From NCBI RefSeq assembly GCF_030247195.1, contig NC_080672.1:27163906-27227905 (forward strand): DNA of 64,000 nucleotides. The letters run 5' to 3'. The DNA comes from Topomyia yanbarensis (Eukaryota; Arthropoda; Insecta; Diptera; Culicidae). The translations under genes were made by a program, and so were the position numbers. Every line of letters starts with the position of its first letter. Position 1 is the stretch's first letter. The notes beneath the pieces were generated by a model that was not told where the DNA came from, did not search any database, and saw nothing but the letters and a program-made list of their open reading frames with translations. This document shows positions 34,367-45,403 of the stretch, piece by piece.

Positions 34367-35737
34367 TAGGGCATCGCAAAAAATTGTTTTTTTTGAATTC
34401 TCAAAGGCCCCCTCATATTGTGACAAATGTCAAAGTAAGCTCAGATGCCAAATTTCACATCATTTGGACAATTTTAACTTCCCGCCCACTTCGCTTGAAA
34501 TTTTTGAAATTTGTACTATGGGAAAATATGTAGGAAAAATATATTAAATGCCATAACTTTTGAAGTAGCAATCAGAAAATTACAATTCATACCTCTCTTT
34601 AAAGGAAATAACCTTTGTATTTGAATAGATCCCCTATTTTGAATAATTTGTCTGCTTCGTGGTGCAAATCATACATATTTTGCAGCTTTTCTAATGAGAA
34701 AAAATCTCAGAAATCGTACGGAACCTTTTTGACCTTACGAGAAGTTGAGGTTAAAGGGCCTTTTGTCATTCATAATAAATTTTATCATTTTCTCGTGCAT
34801 ATATGTCTATTATTCTTCAATCAATTTTCATAAAATGTAACTTATTGAACGTAGAAAATTCTAAGGAATACAACAAAAATAGATTCGTTAGCAATAAAAT
34901 TCAGAAGCATCAAATTTTTTGAGATTAACTCTACAAATCACATTTTTTTTCATTAAAATCCTAATACCTCAACTTCCCCTATTTTTCCAGGAATGAAACT
35001 TTTCTCATGTGATCTCTAAGTGTATTTTACACTAAAAGTAGTAAATGAAATAAAAATTTTGTTGTTAAATAGAGTTAATATGTGCGATATTTTGATAAAA
35101 ATGTGAAGTCGAGACTATATGTCAGATAATGTGATGTTTCTGAATTTTATCGAAAATGAATCTATTTTTATTTTGTTCCTAAAGATTTTTCACGTTCAAC
35201 AAGGTACAATTTATTAAAATTGAGTGAAGAATAATGGAGATATATGCACGAGAAAATGATAAAATTTATGAATGACAAAAGCCCCTATAACCCCAACTTC
35301 TCGTATTTGGACAAAGGTCAAAAAGGTTCCGTTCGATTTCTGAGATTTTTTCACATTATAAAAACTGCAAAATATGTATGATTAGGATTACGGAGCAGAA
35401 AAAATATTCAAAATAAGGGATTTTGGGCCAAAACGGCCCAGTACCCCGCTTTCCCTTATTTTTCTAGAAACTTCATTCAAATACTAAGGTTATTTCCTTT
35501 AAAAAGAGGTATAAACTGTAATTTTCCGATTGCTACTTCAAAAGTTATAGCATTTAATATATTTTTCCTCCATATTTTCCCATAGTACCAATTTCATAAA
35601 ATTTCAAGCGAAGTGGGCGGGAGTCTGGAATTGTCCAAATGATGTGAAATTTGGCATCTGAGCTTACTTTGACATTTGTCACAATATGAGAGGGGGGTCT
35701 TTGAGAATTCAAAAAAAAAATTTTTTTCGTTGCCCTA
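34367..35737. mobile_element. hAT-type foldback element, arms of about 500 bp
   Basis: The ends are TAGGGCATCG and the complement of TAGGGCAACG. The flanks CTGTGGAT at 34359-34366 and 35738-35745 form an 8-bp duplication. The arms (about 34367-34860 and 35200-35737) are long inverted repeats; for example GTCAAAGTAAGCTCAGATGC in the left arm returns as its complement near 35660. The AT-rich centre encodes no transposase. Confidence 0.82.
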
Positions 35738-36070
35738 CTGTGGATGTGGCAATATGAGTCAATCGGTGACTAATAGAAACCATGGACTTACGAGTTTCCC
35801 ATGGCTGAAGAGGTACTAACTCATACTGAAATAGAGGACTTAGGTTTAAAAGGGCCCGGCAGTAATACAAGCCTTGGGGCCCGACGCGGTTCTCGACGGC
35901 CCTGCATTCATGCCTCATGGCCGTACAGATCAACAGAGAGTATCAGCGATTTTAATAGAGCAAATTTTGTGCGCATCCTTAGGCTGTGGGACTTTAGTTG
36001 ACTACGTAAACTACATTCGCAACAGCAACATGCATTTTTCCTTCGCGTCTAACATCGTTATCATGTGTCA

Positions 36071-37030
36071 CTAGTGTTCTAAGATATATGAGATTGTTGT
36101 ACCGTACCGTACCCTATAGATTTCCACCTCGAACCCAACACGTTCTCTACCAGCTACCATGTACTTTGTCTTGTCAGAGTTTACAGTCAGTTCGATTCTT
36201 GCAGCTTCCCTTTTAAAAGGCAACAATGCCTCCTCTACTGCTCTGCGACCAACGCCAATGATGTCGACGTCGATCGCGAAGCCAAGAAGTATGTGAGATC
36301 TTTTGATGTTGGTTCCGCCCTTTTGCACATCAGATCTTCGTATCGCTTGGTTTTATCCCACCCAGCGTCATACGAATCAGCTTAATCAGTTTTGTTGGGA
36401 AAATTCGCTCAATCATTATCTGTCACAGTGCATTTCGTTTTACTGATTCGCATGCCGCCCTGAAATTCACAAATATATGGTGAGTCCGCAAGTTGTATTC
36501 CCGGAATATATCCAGAATTTGTCGCTGGGTAAACATTTTGTCCGTCATTGATCGTCCTTCTCGAAACCAGCTTTGATATTCGCCGACAAAGCATTCAGCC
36601 AACAGGCGCAGTCTCCTCAACAGAACACGAGAGACTATCTTGTAGGCGGCATTGAGTTATTCCTAGTAAGATATTATGTTCAAGTTTGTAGCCCTTCTTG
36701 AAGATAGGCCATTCAACCAATCCGAGGGCATGTTTTTTTCCACGCTGATTATCCCGGTCTCGGAGTGGATTGCTTCTCACAGCAGGTCCCCTTTTAAACT
36801 TTTAGAAGTTCACCAGCAATTCCGCCCTTCCCAACAGCCTTATTATTGTTAAGCTTTCGGATACCCTTCCGTCTAGCAATCAGTGAACAAAAAATGCTGG
36901 TTTGTTTACCCCTTGCTGATCGCCGGATCCACTCACTCAAAAAAAAACCTTCGGTCGAATAACGTACGCTACCGCACGAAACTATCCTTCTATAGAACAT
37001 TTATTAGACCAGTTGTCCCATCGACTATGC
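36071..37030 (-). pseudogene. Rearranged RTE-like reverse transcriptase remnant
   Basis: Minus-strand pieces in descending order: IRKLNNNKAVGKGG (about 36800-36850), FVGEYQSWFREGRSMTD with THHIFVNFRAACESVKR (36620-36423), then LLGFAIDVDIIGVGRRAVEE with FKREAARIELTVNSDKTKYM (36328-36071). The catalytic FADD has become FAID. A further piece, LRSNNVRYRTKLSFYRTFIR (36950-37020), which belongs after this block, lies on the + strand, so the remnant contains an inversion. It is a different family from the element at 13348. Confidence 0.7.
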
Positions 37031-37069
37031 TGGACCAACGCACCCGATATTTAACAGGAACGGAAACAC

Positions 37070-37272
37070 CCTTTGAATGGAATTAAAAGATTGAAAATAC
37101 AAAGTATACTATTTGATTTCGAGACATTTAAAAACAAACAAGTTGTTTACAAAAAAAGTTCAATAGCTTTGTAACTGTTGAGATTTTATAGTTTGTGTAG
37201 AACGATTTTTCCCCAAATATGAATTCTTATCACCGCTCGAGAGATTCTTAACCATGAACTAATCTGTATATG
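37070..37272. mobile_element. Foldback MITE (family A), single arm, copy 3
   Basis: About 200 bp matching the right arms of the elements at 6818-8436 and 27364-28301, including AAAATACAAAGTATACT and CGAGAGATTCTTAACCATGAA. The opposite arm is missing. Confidence 0.7.
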
Positions 37273-37689
37273 ATAGAGTTCCCTGGTTTAATCCCAGTAA
37301 ATTAGTCTGCATACTCCCACTACTTCAAATGCGTTCGGAAACTCATCTCAGTTGAATCTTTTGAGACTGAGCAATATGTATAAAATTTTGGTCGAACGCA
37401 TCCGTCGTCCTGATCCCCTACTTTTTTCATAGTAAACAGCAGGCGCCAAAATATTATAAACTCAAGCGTTTCACCCGCACTTGATTTTTATCGGGATTAA
37501 TGAAACTTAAAGAATTACTAAAAAATTAAATAGAAATTTGTTTAGTAGGACATGCCGCCTCCTTATTTAGCCGCTCGGGGCGATTGCCCCCTTCGCCCCC
37601 CTCCTCAGCGCTGCCACTGTACTCAATCCTTACACAGTCAAATAGAATGGGCAATAAAATTTTGTATTACTTTCGCATCTTGCATCAAA

Positions 37690-37800
37690 ACCAGTAGGTC
37701 CAATGGCTTTCGGCCAAACGGCACTCGACCACACAGTATTCGACCAAATATCATTCGATCAAATGGCATTCGGCCAAATGATTTGCCGCTAATTGATGGG
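37690..37800. repeat. GGCCAAATG-type short repeat
   Basis: About six degenerate units built on TTCGGCCAAATGGCA. Related to the blocks at 1884-2380. Confidence 0.55.
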
Positions 37801-38284
37801 GACCCTGACCGATCTGCTTCAGGTACGGGTCGATACCCTACCAGGACACCAATATTCTTGCATACACTTCAAATGCGAAGCATTCGGACGTGTGTAAATA
37901 CTTGCATGTAAAATATATGAAAGAATATTGGTGTACATGCACGGTACTGAACCGTCACTGAATCGGATCGGAAATGTGTGAATTTGGCTCGAACATAATA
38001 AACCTCTCTTGTTTACAGCAGAAATCAAGTTAAATCGATAGAGTTATCAAAAAGCTTCATTCTTATATGTTTAAAGACATTGTTTATGATAAACCTACCT
38101 TTGTTGGCGTCAACTGTTGAAAAATCTCGATATAAGTTGCGGAAGGTCCATCGTAGATTACTGCAGTCTAAAAAAGAGAATTAACCACAAGATCCCCGCC
38201 GACTTTTAAAGCTAAACCCACAACAACCAGCAGTTGTCGACCTTTATCCGCACAATTACAGTAAATAACATAATCCAAACAAGG

Positions 38285-38449
38285 GGGTGGGCGTGGCGTA
38301 GTTGGTAAATCGATTGCCTTGTACGCAGCGCACCTGGGTTCGGATCCCGACCCCGCACATAGGGTTAGAATTTTTTCATAAGAGATTTTTCTAACCCGAA
38401 GAGGCGAATGACCTTAAGGTTAAAACCTCTATAATCAAAATAAAAAAAA
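38285..38449 (+). mobile_element. tRNA-derived SINE with 13-bp duplication
   Basis: 165 bp with pol III promoter boxes: A-like GGCGTAGTTGGTAAATCG and B-like GGGTTCGGATCCC, then a tRNA-unrelated body with the hairpin ACCTTAAGGT and an A-rich tail. The flanking duplication is ATAATCCAAACAA (38272-38284) versus ATAATTCAAACAA (38450-38462), one mismatch. It resembles the tRNA-related SINEs of Aedes mosquitoes. Confidence 0.85.
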
Positions 38450-38462
38450 ATAATTCAAACAA

Positions 38463-39726
38463 TAACCCGACGGCTTTCGGATGCAGCCATGCTCAATTAG
38501 TGCAAAAACCCTTAATTTTCCGTAATCTTTATTTCCTCCCTGCTTCGTCATACAATCGCTTGGTTTCGGTTTGCTTCATCCTCGCAGTATTTACACGATG
38601 AATTAATTAATTTTCAATTCCTAAAAATATTACATCGTCCTTATTTCATATCTTCGACTGCCACCTTCCCCCTTACAGAATATTTTCTAAAGTCTCAACA
38701 GCCAAAAGCCAGAAGCATCTCCTCTTCTCCGTTAGATCCTACTGCCTTGTTTGCCATTTTTTGCTGAAGCCTCTCGAGGCAAGTACATAGCAGCTTCCAA
38801 GATACACTAAAGATACACAATTAGCAGGACGACCAAGTTTTCAATTTCTCAATCCTATCGTCGGTCCTTCCGTCGGTCGTCGTCTTCAGTTTTGTTTTCA
38901 ACATCGGAGCGGTTATCACATTTATAGTCCATTTTATTTGTTTTTAGAATCCTGCTAGCCGGTCCCAAATCCCAACCCTCTCAACGACCAGGAAAAGAAT
39001 ACAATTCCCCATGATTCCGCCCGACCGCTCGCCTATTCTGGCAATAGTTTTTTTCTTCTGCAGTTTTCTGCAGCGCACAACACAAAATAGCTAGTTTTAC
39101 TTCAATTTTATTGAAACAGTTTTCCTCCAGACATGTAGAGTAGCACTTGTCTCAAGTTTTTCGTCTACTGTCTCGACTTGCCTTGACTATAGTTCGGCTT
39201 GTTCCGTTCTTGGCTGGGTTTGGGACTACTGGGACTCGGCTGAACCGGACAGTGTCCTCTTCTCGATAAAAAAAAATACTAGCAACAGCAGAGCAGCCGG
39301 CCGAACATAAAAACAGCAAAAGCCAAACACTGTTTGCGATTTATATTTTTTTTTGTTTGTTTGTTCCACTAGGTTTTTCTTTTCTATCGTCGTCTTTTCT
39401 CCACTTTTTCTCTGGTTTGGATAAGTTCTGCTGGCTCTTGCCGAATGTTTTGGTACGGCTATATAAAAGATAAATTCTGTTTATAGATACACACATGTGT
39501 GGGAGGACGACTTCCGTCTGCTTCCAATTTTAGGACATTTTTCTTCGTCTGTTTACCCACCAGTTTTTTTTTTGCTTATGTTTATTTTGAACGAACGAAT
39601 CATATTTGCGTGATGTACAACTTTTCTTCTGACTGTTGTTTGCTGAAAAGCCGGTGGGTGCGGGCGCAGTAGGCGGTGACATATTTTCCAGACATCTTAA
39701 ATCAAAGTTTGCCTTATTTGTATTTC
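38463..39726. other. Sequence between SINE and MITE, no gene seen
   Basis: Pyrimidine-rich stretches and short open frames only. No motif supports a gene or RNA. Confidence 0.45.
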
Positions 39727-39980
39727 TCGAGTACTTTTTCAAATGGACGTAAGTAACAATGAGAGATTCTCTTTGAGGTCTTTCTCTTCTGTTCATTACT
39801 CGGCCATTTCAACATTTACTACTCTACTCTTTGCATAATATTGTAGTAAAAACCGTCGGCTTTCGATATGTACTGGAAAATTAGTACAAAGTGTTGTAAT
39901 GACGTCGTAATAAACAAAAGAGAAAGTAAACAAAGAGAGGCTCTCAATGTTACTTACGTCCATTTGAAAAAGTACTCGAG
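39727..39980. mobile_element. MITE (family C), copy 2
   Basis: The arms CTCGAGTACTTTTTCAAATG (left) and its complement (right) are separated by about 150 bp and bracketed by ATTT on both sides. Inner blocks CAAAGAGA and GAGAAAGTAAAC match the element at 29270-29530. Opposite-strand open frames running through the arms share the residues TYVHLKKYSR, an artefact of the inverted repeat. Confidence 0.65.
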
Positions 39981-40511
39981 ATTTGTCGGTTCTGGTGACT
40001 TTTTTCCTGACCCTACTCTAGGCAGCAGATATTCTAGCAGACACACACATAAATTGGATTGGGCATTGAGTTATGATACTTTGTCATTGGATATTGAAAA
40101 TTTACAGCCTGACCAAATCAACAAGTTCAAACGATTATTGCAATCAGGAATAAGTTCTAGTGAATTTATCGTTTTACTACAACGCCACCCACCCACCAGA
40201 TTTTCATTTAATTTTTTACGCCACTTCCTCGCTCGTTTCATGTAAAATGTACAAAAAATGGGCCAATATCTCCAATCGCGTTTATTTTTTTCCTTATCTA
40301 GTTACGAATTAAGGTTTACGAAGGTTGTGAGCGGAAAAGCTCTAACATAACGAGGAGAGGAGGGAAAAAACGAACGATACTTGCACAGACACATACACGC
40401 ACGTACATGAAAGCTGAATCCCACGACGCTCACTAATCAAACTCGTGCGCTGCTGCTTGTCGTGAGTGCGGAAACGATTCACGACTAATATTACAACCGA
40501 TTGTTAGCTGC

Positions 40512-40728
40512 GATGTTCAGCAGGAAGCCAAAGGACGTGACTAGTGCCAGGAGTCGTAGCAGCAGTAACATCCAACAACTTTTCTTGGGATCTGCAAAAA
40601 AAAAGAGAGAAAGTACATATAAGAATCATATCACAAAGTGTAACCGAAACGACTTAACCGCCCTCCCTTTTTTTTGGGAGGAAGGATCTCATATGTACGC
40701 GAGGCAAGTCACCACGACCGGGGTTTGA
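40512..40728 (+). other. Short open frame, possible first coding exon
   Basis: The ATG at 40512 opens MFSRKPKDVTSARSRSSSN and QQLFLGSAKKKRES, Ser/Arg-rich and preceded by GC-richer leader-like sequence. I do not recognise it. No strong splice donor fixes its end and it may not be coding. Confidence 0.18.
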
Positions 40729-42362
40729 AGTTCGGTGAGTGAGATAAAATAAAATCTAACCTGACTTGACATGCCACCGACCGACCTCCGACGCCTACTT
40801 GATGGGGATGGGATCGTGTTCATGAATTCAGACGGGAGTGCTGAGATTGTCACTTGAAGAGTTAACGTATTGTGGTTGGATCTCGTTTGGAAACAAAGCA
40901 TTCTCGACATGATTCGATTCCAATATTATGTGTAATATAAAAGTTTGGAAGCTTAAACATTTTCTACTGCAAAATTGGGATTAAATAGATTACACTATTC
41001 AACACACGATCGGGGAGCAGAACGAAAAAAAATGGCGAAACTTTAGGGTCCCAAGAAAACCCTGGTGAAGAATTTTATGAAAAAAAAAATTGGAACGGAG
41101 CTTCACAGTTTAAATCCAAAGTTTGTATGGAGAACTAGGGGTGTTCAAGAGGGAAGATATCAATGAAAATGATCATCTTAAATTTTCGCATAAAGTCTTA
41201 CATAAAATGCTTATTACATCGAAAAAACAATCTATGCAATTGTTTAGCCCGGACGAATATAATTAAAGGGGTGAATGTTGATTTCATAATATTCGAAAAA
41301 CTACAAGGGGCAGCCCTATGAGGCTGCACTAACTGTATACGTAGGACTACACTAGTTAATGTCGGTTAAAGCCCACAATAAACAAATTACAATTACTAGT
41401 TAATGTGAAATATATCATTTTTTAGTATATTTGCATTAATATTATTTTAAATATGTTTTCTTTCGTACAGTTTAGGCATAACTAAGCTGACCAACTCTGA
41501 CGAAAAAATCCGTACACCATACCGCAACGAATCGTAATCATTCACCACGCTCAGGCAACCGCACAGTGGTCGCAATGGTACCAAAACGTGCGTTTAATTA
41601 ATGGTGCTCTAAGAGTTGATTTTAGCGATTTGGTGTGTTAGGAACACTTTTTCAGAATGGAAGCCCCCTTCTTTTGATGTATGCTGTATTGTGATCAGTG
41701 GCGTAGTAAGAAAATTTTTCGGGGGGAGGGATATGATTTTTTTTTGTATGTATATGAAAAAATGTTCAAAAACTTTGTGAGCAGGAAAAAATGTTCAAAA
41801 ACCAAATCAGGGAACGGGTTTGGGTAGACAAGGTAGGAAAGCTGGCTGTTGGTATAGAATCAATGCTCTTCCCCTACGAGGACAATCTGGGCGGCAAACT
41901 TCAGACTGTCTAATTTACTACGCCCTTCAGTTCCCTTGTGCCATTCAGTACCACTTCCTCGCTGAGCTTCCGACTGGTTCGCGAACTACTCGGTCTAGTC
42001 CCCGATGATAGATCTAGCCTACTACGACGAAAAGTTCCCCGGCGAGAGAAGTTCGAAAGCAAGCCAACCAGCCAGGTGCTGCTGTCAGTTCGGCAATTCC
42101 GGTAGAGTAGGACATCCGGTTTGCTGGAGCCCCGGCGCGGCTGGTGGTGTATCGTCGCGATCTACGCGGTCTCGTTCCCGCCGATGAATCTGACTGTAAG
42201 CTGACGGACAGGTCCCAGACGAAAGAAGTTCTCCCGATACCAATTCTTATTTGGTTTCAGTACTACTTGTACTCACCGTTAGTGACACATCGTCCACGAA
42301 ACCAACGATTTTCACTTTCTTGGGCGGCCGAAATAATTTCATGCAAACAACTTTCATAAAAT

Positions 42363-43400
42363 ATACAAATTTTTCGTACATATGATAAATCGTTCGTAGT
42401 TCTATCGAAACACTTTTATTTTTTATTACGAGTTTTTCGTGAAAACCACGAAATGACTTTCGTTAGCTTATTACGAAACAGCTTCATTCAGCAAACGAGT
42501 CGTTCGCTGTTATATACGAATATCTTTATAATATTTACGAGCACCATTCGTCAAACCGTCCACGTCAAAAGAGCAATATGAAGCAATTGTTGCTATACGT
42601 CAGATAATTGTTATTGTCTGACTATTTAGTAGTCGTATCCGTGTCCGCCGATTGCAGGAAGATTTCCTGAGCCTCTTTCGCTTCCAGTTGATTCAGAATC
42701 TGGAGCAGTACAGAATCAGTTGAGCCGTCGCGAACTCGCTCGTTGATTTTGTATGAATAATTTTGAGTTTTTCTCTGCCGGAGCAATATCGGTGCTGTCA
42801 AACATCGATACTAAAAGATCGAATGCGACCAACGAAATCGTTTGTAATATACATAATCGTTTATTAAAATAAACGAAACATTTCGTTTCTTTCACGAAAA
42901 ATAATGTCGATAACTTTCGTGCAATATAAACTAAATAAGTAAAATTTACAAAAACTTTCGTTCATCAAGCGGCCATTTCTTCGTACCACAATAAAATCGA
43001 TTTGGCCACATCGATTTTTTTAAATAAAAAAAAAACGATATTGTCAAACTTCGATCCCAAAAGATCGACTGAAAACAGTAAGAGGCTAATAAGTACGAAA
43101 ACTTTTCTAAGCTAAACGAAAAGATTTCGTGCGACCAACGAAATCGTTCGTAATATAAACAAACGATTATTAAAATAAACCAACCATTCATTTCATTCAC
43201 GAAAAATAATGTCGCTATCAACGATAACATTCGTGCAGTGTACATTAAATGTGTAAAATTTACGAAAGCTTTCGTTCACCATACGGCCATTCTTGTTCAT
43301 GAAATGAACGAAACTTACTATTTACAATGCACGAAAATACTTCGTAGCAGAAAACGACGAATGAATTCGTGCATTGCATGATCGATTTCATTATATTTAC
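42363..43400. repeat. ACGAAA/TTTCGT-rich repeat with ~300-bp tandem units
   Basis: A region dense in ACGAAA and TTTCGT words on both strands. A unit marked by GCGACCAACGAAATCGTTYG (42825) recurs 306 bp later (43131), with the following CACGAAAAATAATGTCG and CTTTCGTTCA blocks in the same order. Non-coding. Confidence 0.6.
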
Positions 43401-43413
43401 GAATTGATATTAT

Positions 43414-44130
43414 CAGTGCATCGTACATCCCATTCCAAAGTGTTGGACAGAGAATGGAGCCCTGAGTAACGTCCGCTGCGACTCGCAGTTTTGTTCGTCT
43501 GGTACAGCAGTGCTCTACTCTAGAAGTAGCTCTTCATGATCTGCCTCATTCTTTTATGCCACGCTGCGGCATTGATCTATTCGGGGCTGGATGATCCGGT
43601 GACTTCCCTGACTTTGGCAGCAACATCAGTTTCTGCACCTTCCTCATTTCGGGGAAATTTCCATCATCTAAAGACTTCAGTAATAGCATCCTGAACATGT
43701 CCGGATATGCCAGGATCGCAGCTTTCAGCGCCACGGTTGGTATTCCATCCGGACCGGGAGTTTTCTTTGATTTTAGTCACATCGACGCGTCTTTGAGCTC
43801 GTCGTTAGTCACTTGCCACTCGACTGTGTTACCTCCTTCTTCTTCGCCGTACGGTGTCGGTGACCAGGTAGTTGAATTGTGATTCTGGAAGAGACCCTCA
43901 ACGATTATCTTTAGCTTACCCGGGCATATTTCAGCTGGTGTCGACGGACCCTCGGCTTCGTCATGACGACTCAGTACGCGTCCCCCAAGGATTGGCGTTT
44001 ATTTCTCAGCACAGCTACTTATGGCAATTGGCTTGCTAAGCTTGATCTCCCGTTTTAAAGAGTCCCTACCTTCTAGATACGTCGCTTGCGCTCCTTTCTC
44101 ACTTTCCGATCTTTCGCTCTGAGCCCGCCT
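43414..44130 (-). pseudogene. R1-type reverse transcriptase fragment
   Basis: The minus strand shows VEWQVTNDELKDA, KTPGPDGIPTVALKAAILA, FPEMRKVQKLMLLPKSGKS, and after an internal deletion DVTQGSILCPTLWNGMYDAL. This is the order and wording of the RT domain of the complete R1 element (NKAPGPDGVPNNALKAAIIA; GVPQGSILGPVLWNLMYDG) but clearly diverged. Stops and the deletion make it dead. Confidence 0.75.
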
Positions 44131-44639
44131 GCTAATGACCTATTCTAACTACTCTAATGGTGGATATATCGAAATAAAAAAAAATCTAACTATTTTGTTT
44201 TGACAAATAAAGGTAATTGTTTGTTTTATGAATTTAATACTACTTCGCAATTTTTCCATCGCAGGTGGATACTCATCCGACCACGTCCGACCGTTGGTTT
44301 GAGAGCAATTTGAAAATTGTAGTTTTTACATAATTTTGGTGCTTTTTATAAAACATTATAAGAAAATATAAGTCTTATTTAACTGAATCGCCTGCTAACA
44401 TTTCTTATCAGTTTCGTAAAATGTTTACCGTTTGTAATAGTCATAAATTTTCGATGAAAAACCCTCACCTCCCTCCCTCCTCACCTTTTCAAACCAGCAG
44501 TAGAACTTGTAGATGACGAACAAAGAGTCATCGAGGAATGTTAACGTTACACACTTTTCTTTAGTATAATGTAGCACTTCCGAAAAAAGTTTTTTATTAC
44601 TTTTGTTCATAGTTGATAAACTGAAAGTGTTTTTTTCAG

Positions 44640-44738
44640 CACAAAATCGTCATCTCCACAACCATTTCGGCCAGTGGAAAAACACCCAACCTCCCACCGT
44701 TGGCAATCAGCGATTACGACAAAAACGACACGATTAAA
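44640..44738 (+). other. Candidate protein-coding internal exon, 33 codons
   Basis: A polypyrimidine tract and acceptor GTGTTTTTTTCAG precede the segment, and AAA|GTGAGT, a near-consensus donor, follows. Exactly 99 bp, phase 0 at both ends, no stop: HKIVISTTISASGKTP then NLPPLAISDYDKNDTIK. Its base composition is far less AT-rich than its surroundings. I do not recognise the family. It lies inside the hAT-like unit 41696-48455, so it is either a captured host exon or a host exon whose context I misread. Confidence 0.45.
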
Positions 44739-45004
44739 GTGAGTCACACAGCACTGCAATTTTGTTTTTGTTTCGTACTTTTTCATATATGTTTTTACTA
44801 TGCTTTACCTGTTCACTCATAATAAACGATTATTTTAGTTTCCCTTGAAAAAGGTCGCCAGACACGGTCGAAACGTCGGGCAGTTTTAAAAACAATTCGT
44901 TTGCTCAAGCTAAATTGACTGAGAAAACCGTAAATATTCACAGATAACATAACAGGTTTTGGAATGATCATCAATAAAACAAGGTAATGTATGTATTGTC
45001 TCCA

Positions 45005-45241
<237 letters not shown>

Positions 45242-45403
45242 AGAAAATTACATTTGTTAGAAAATCGTCCTACTAATGTTACTATAGCTTCCATTCACAA
45301 TGGTTTCATTTAGGTTGAGTTTTGGAAGAAATATTAGAAGAAAACAAATTTCACACTGTTAAGTGGATTTTTATGAAAAATGTGCTCAAGATCAAATATT
45401 TAA

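Noticed and set aside
38293..38365. tRNA gene-like sequence with A and B boxes
   Set aside because: It is the head of a SINE with flanking duplications and an A-rich tail; the tRNA cloverleaf is not preserved.
39530..40245. Two opposite-strand frames sharing TYVHLKKYSR
   Set aside because: The shared residues come from the arms of an inverted-repeat MITE read from both sides.
44845..44890. Hammerhead ribozyme
   Set aside because: GAAAC and GTC are present but no CTGANGA core and no suitable stem II could be drawn.
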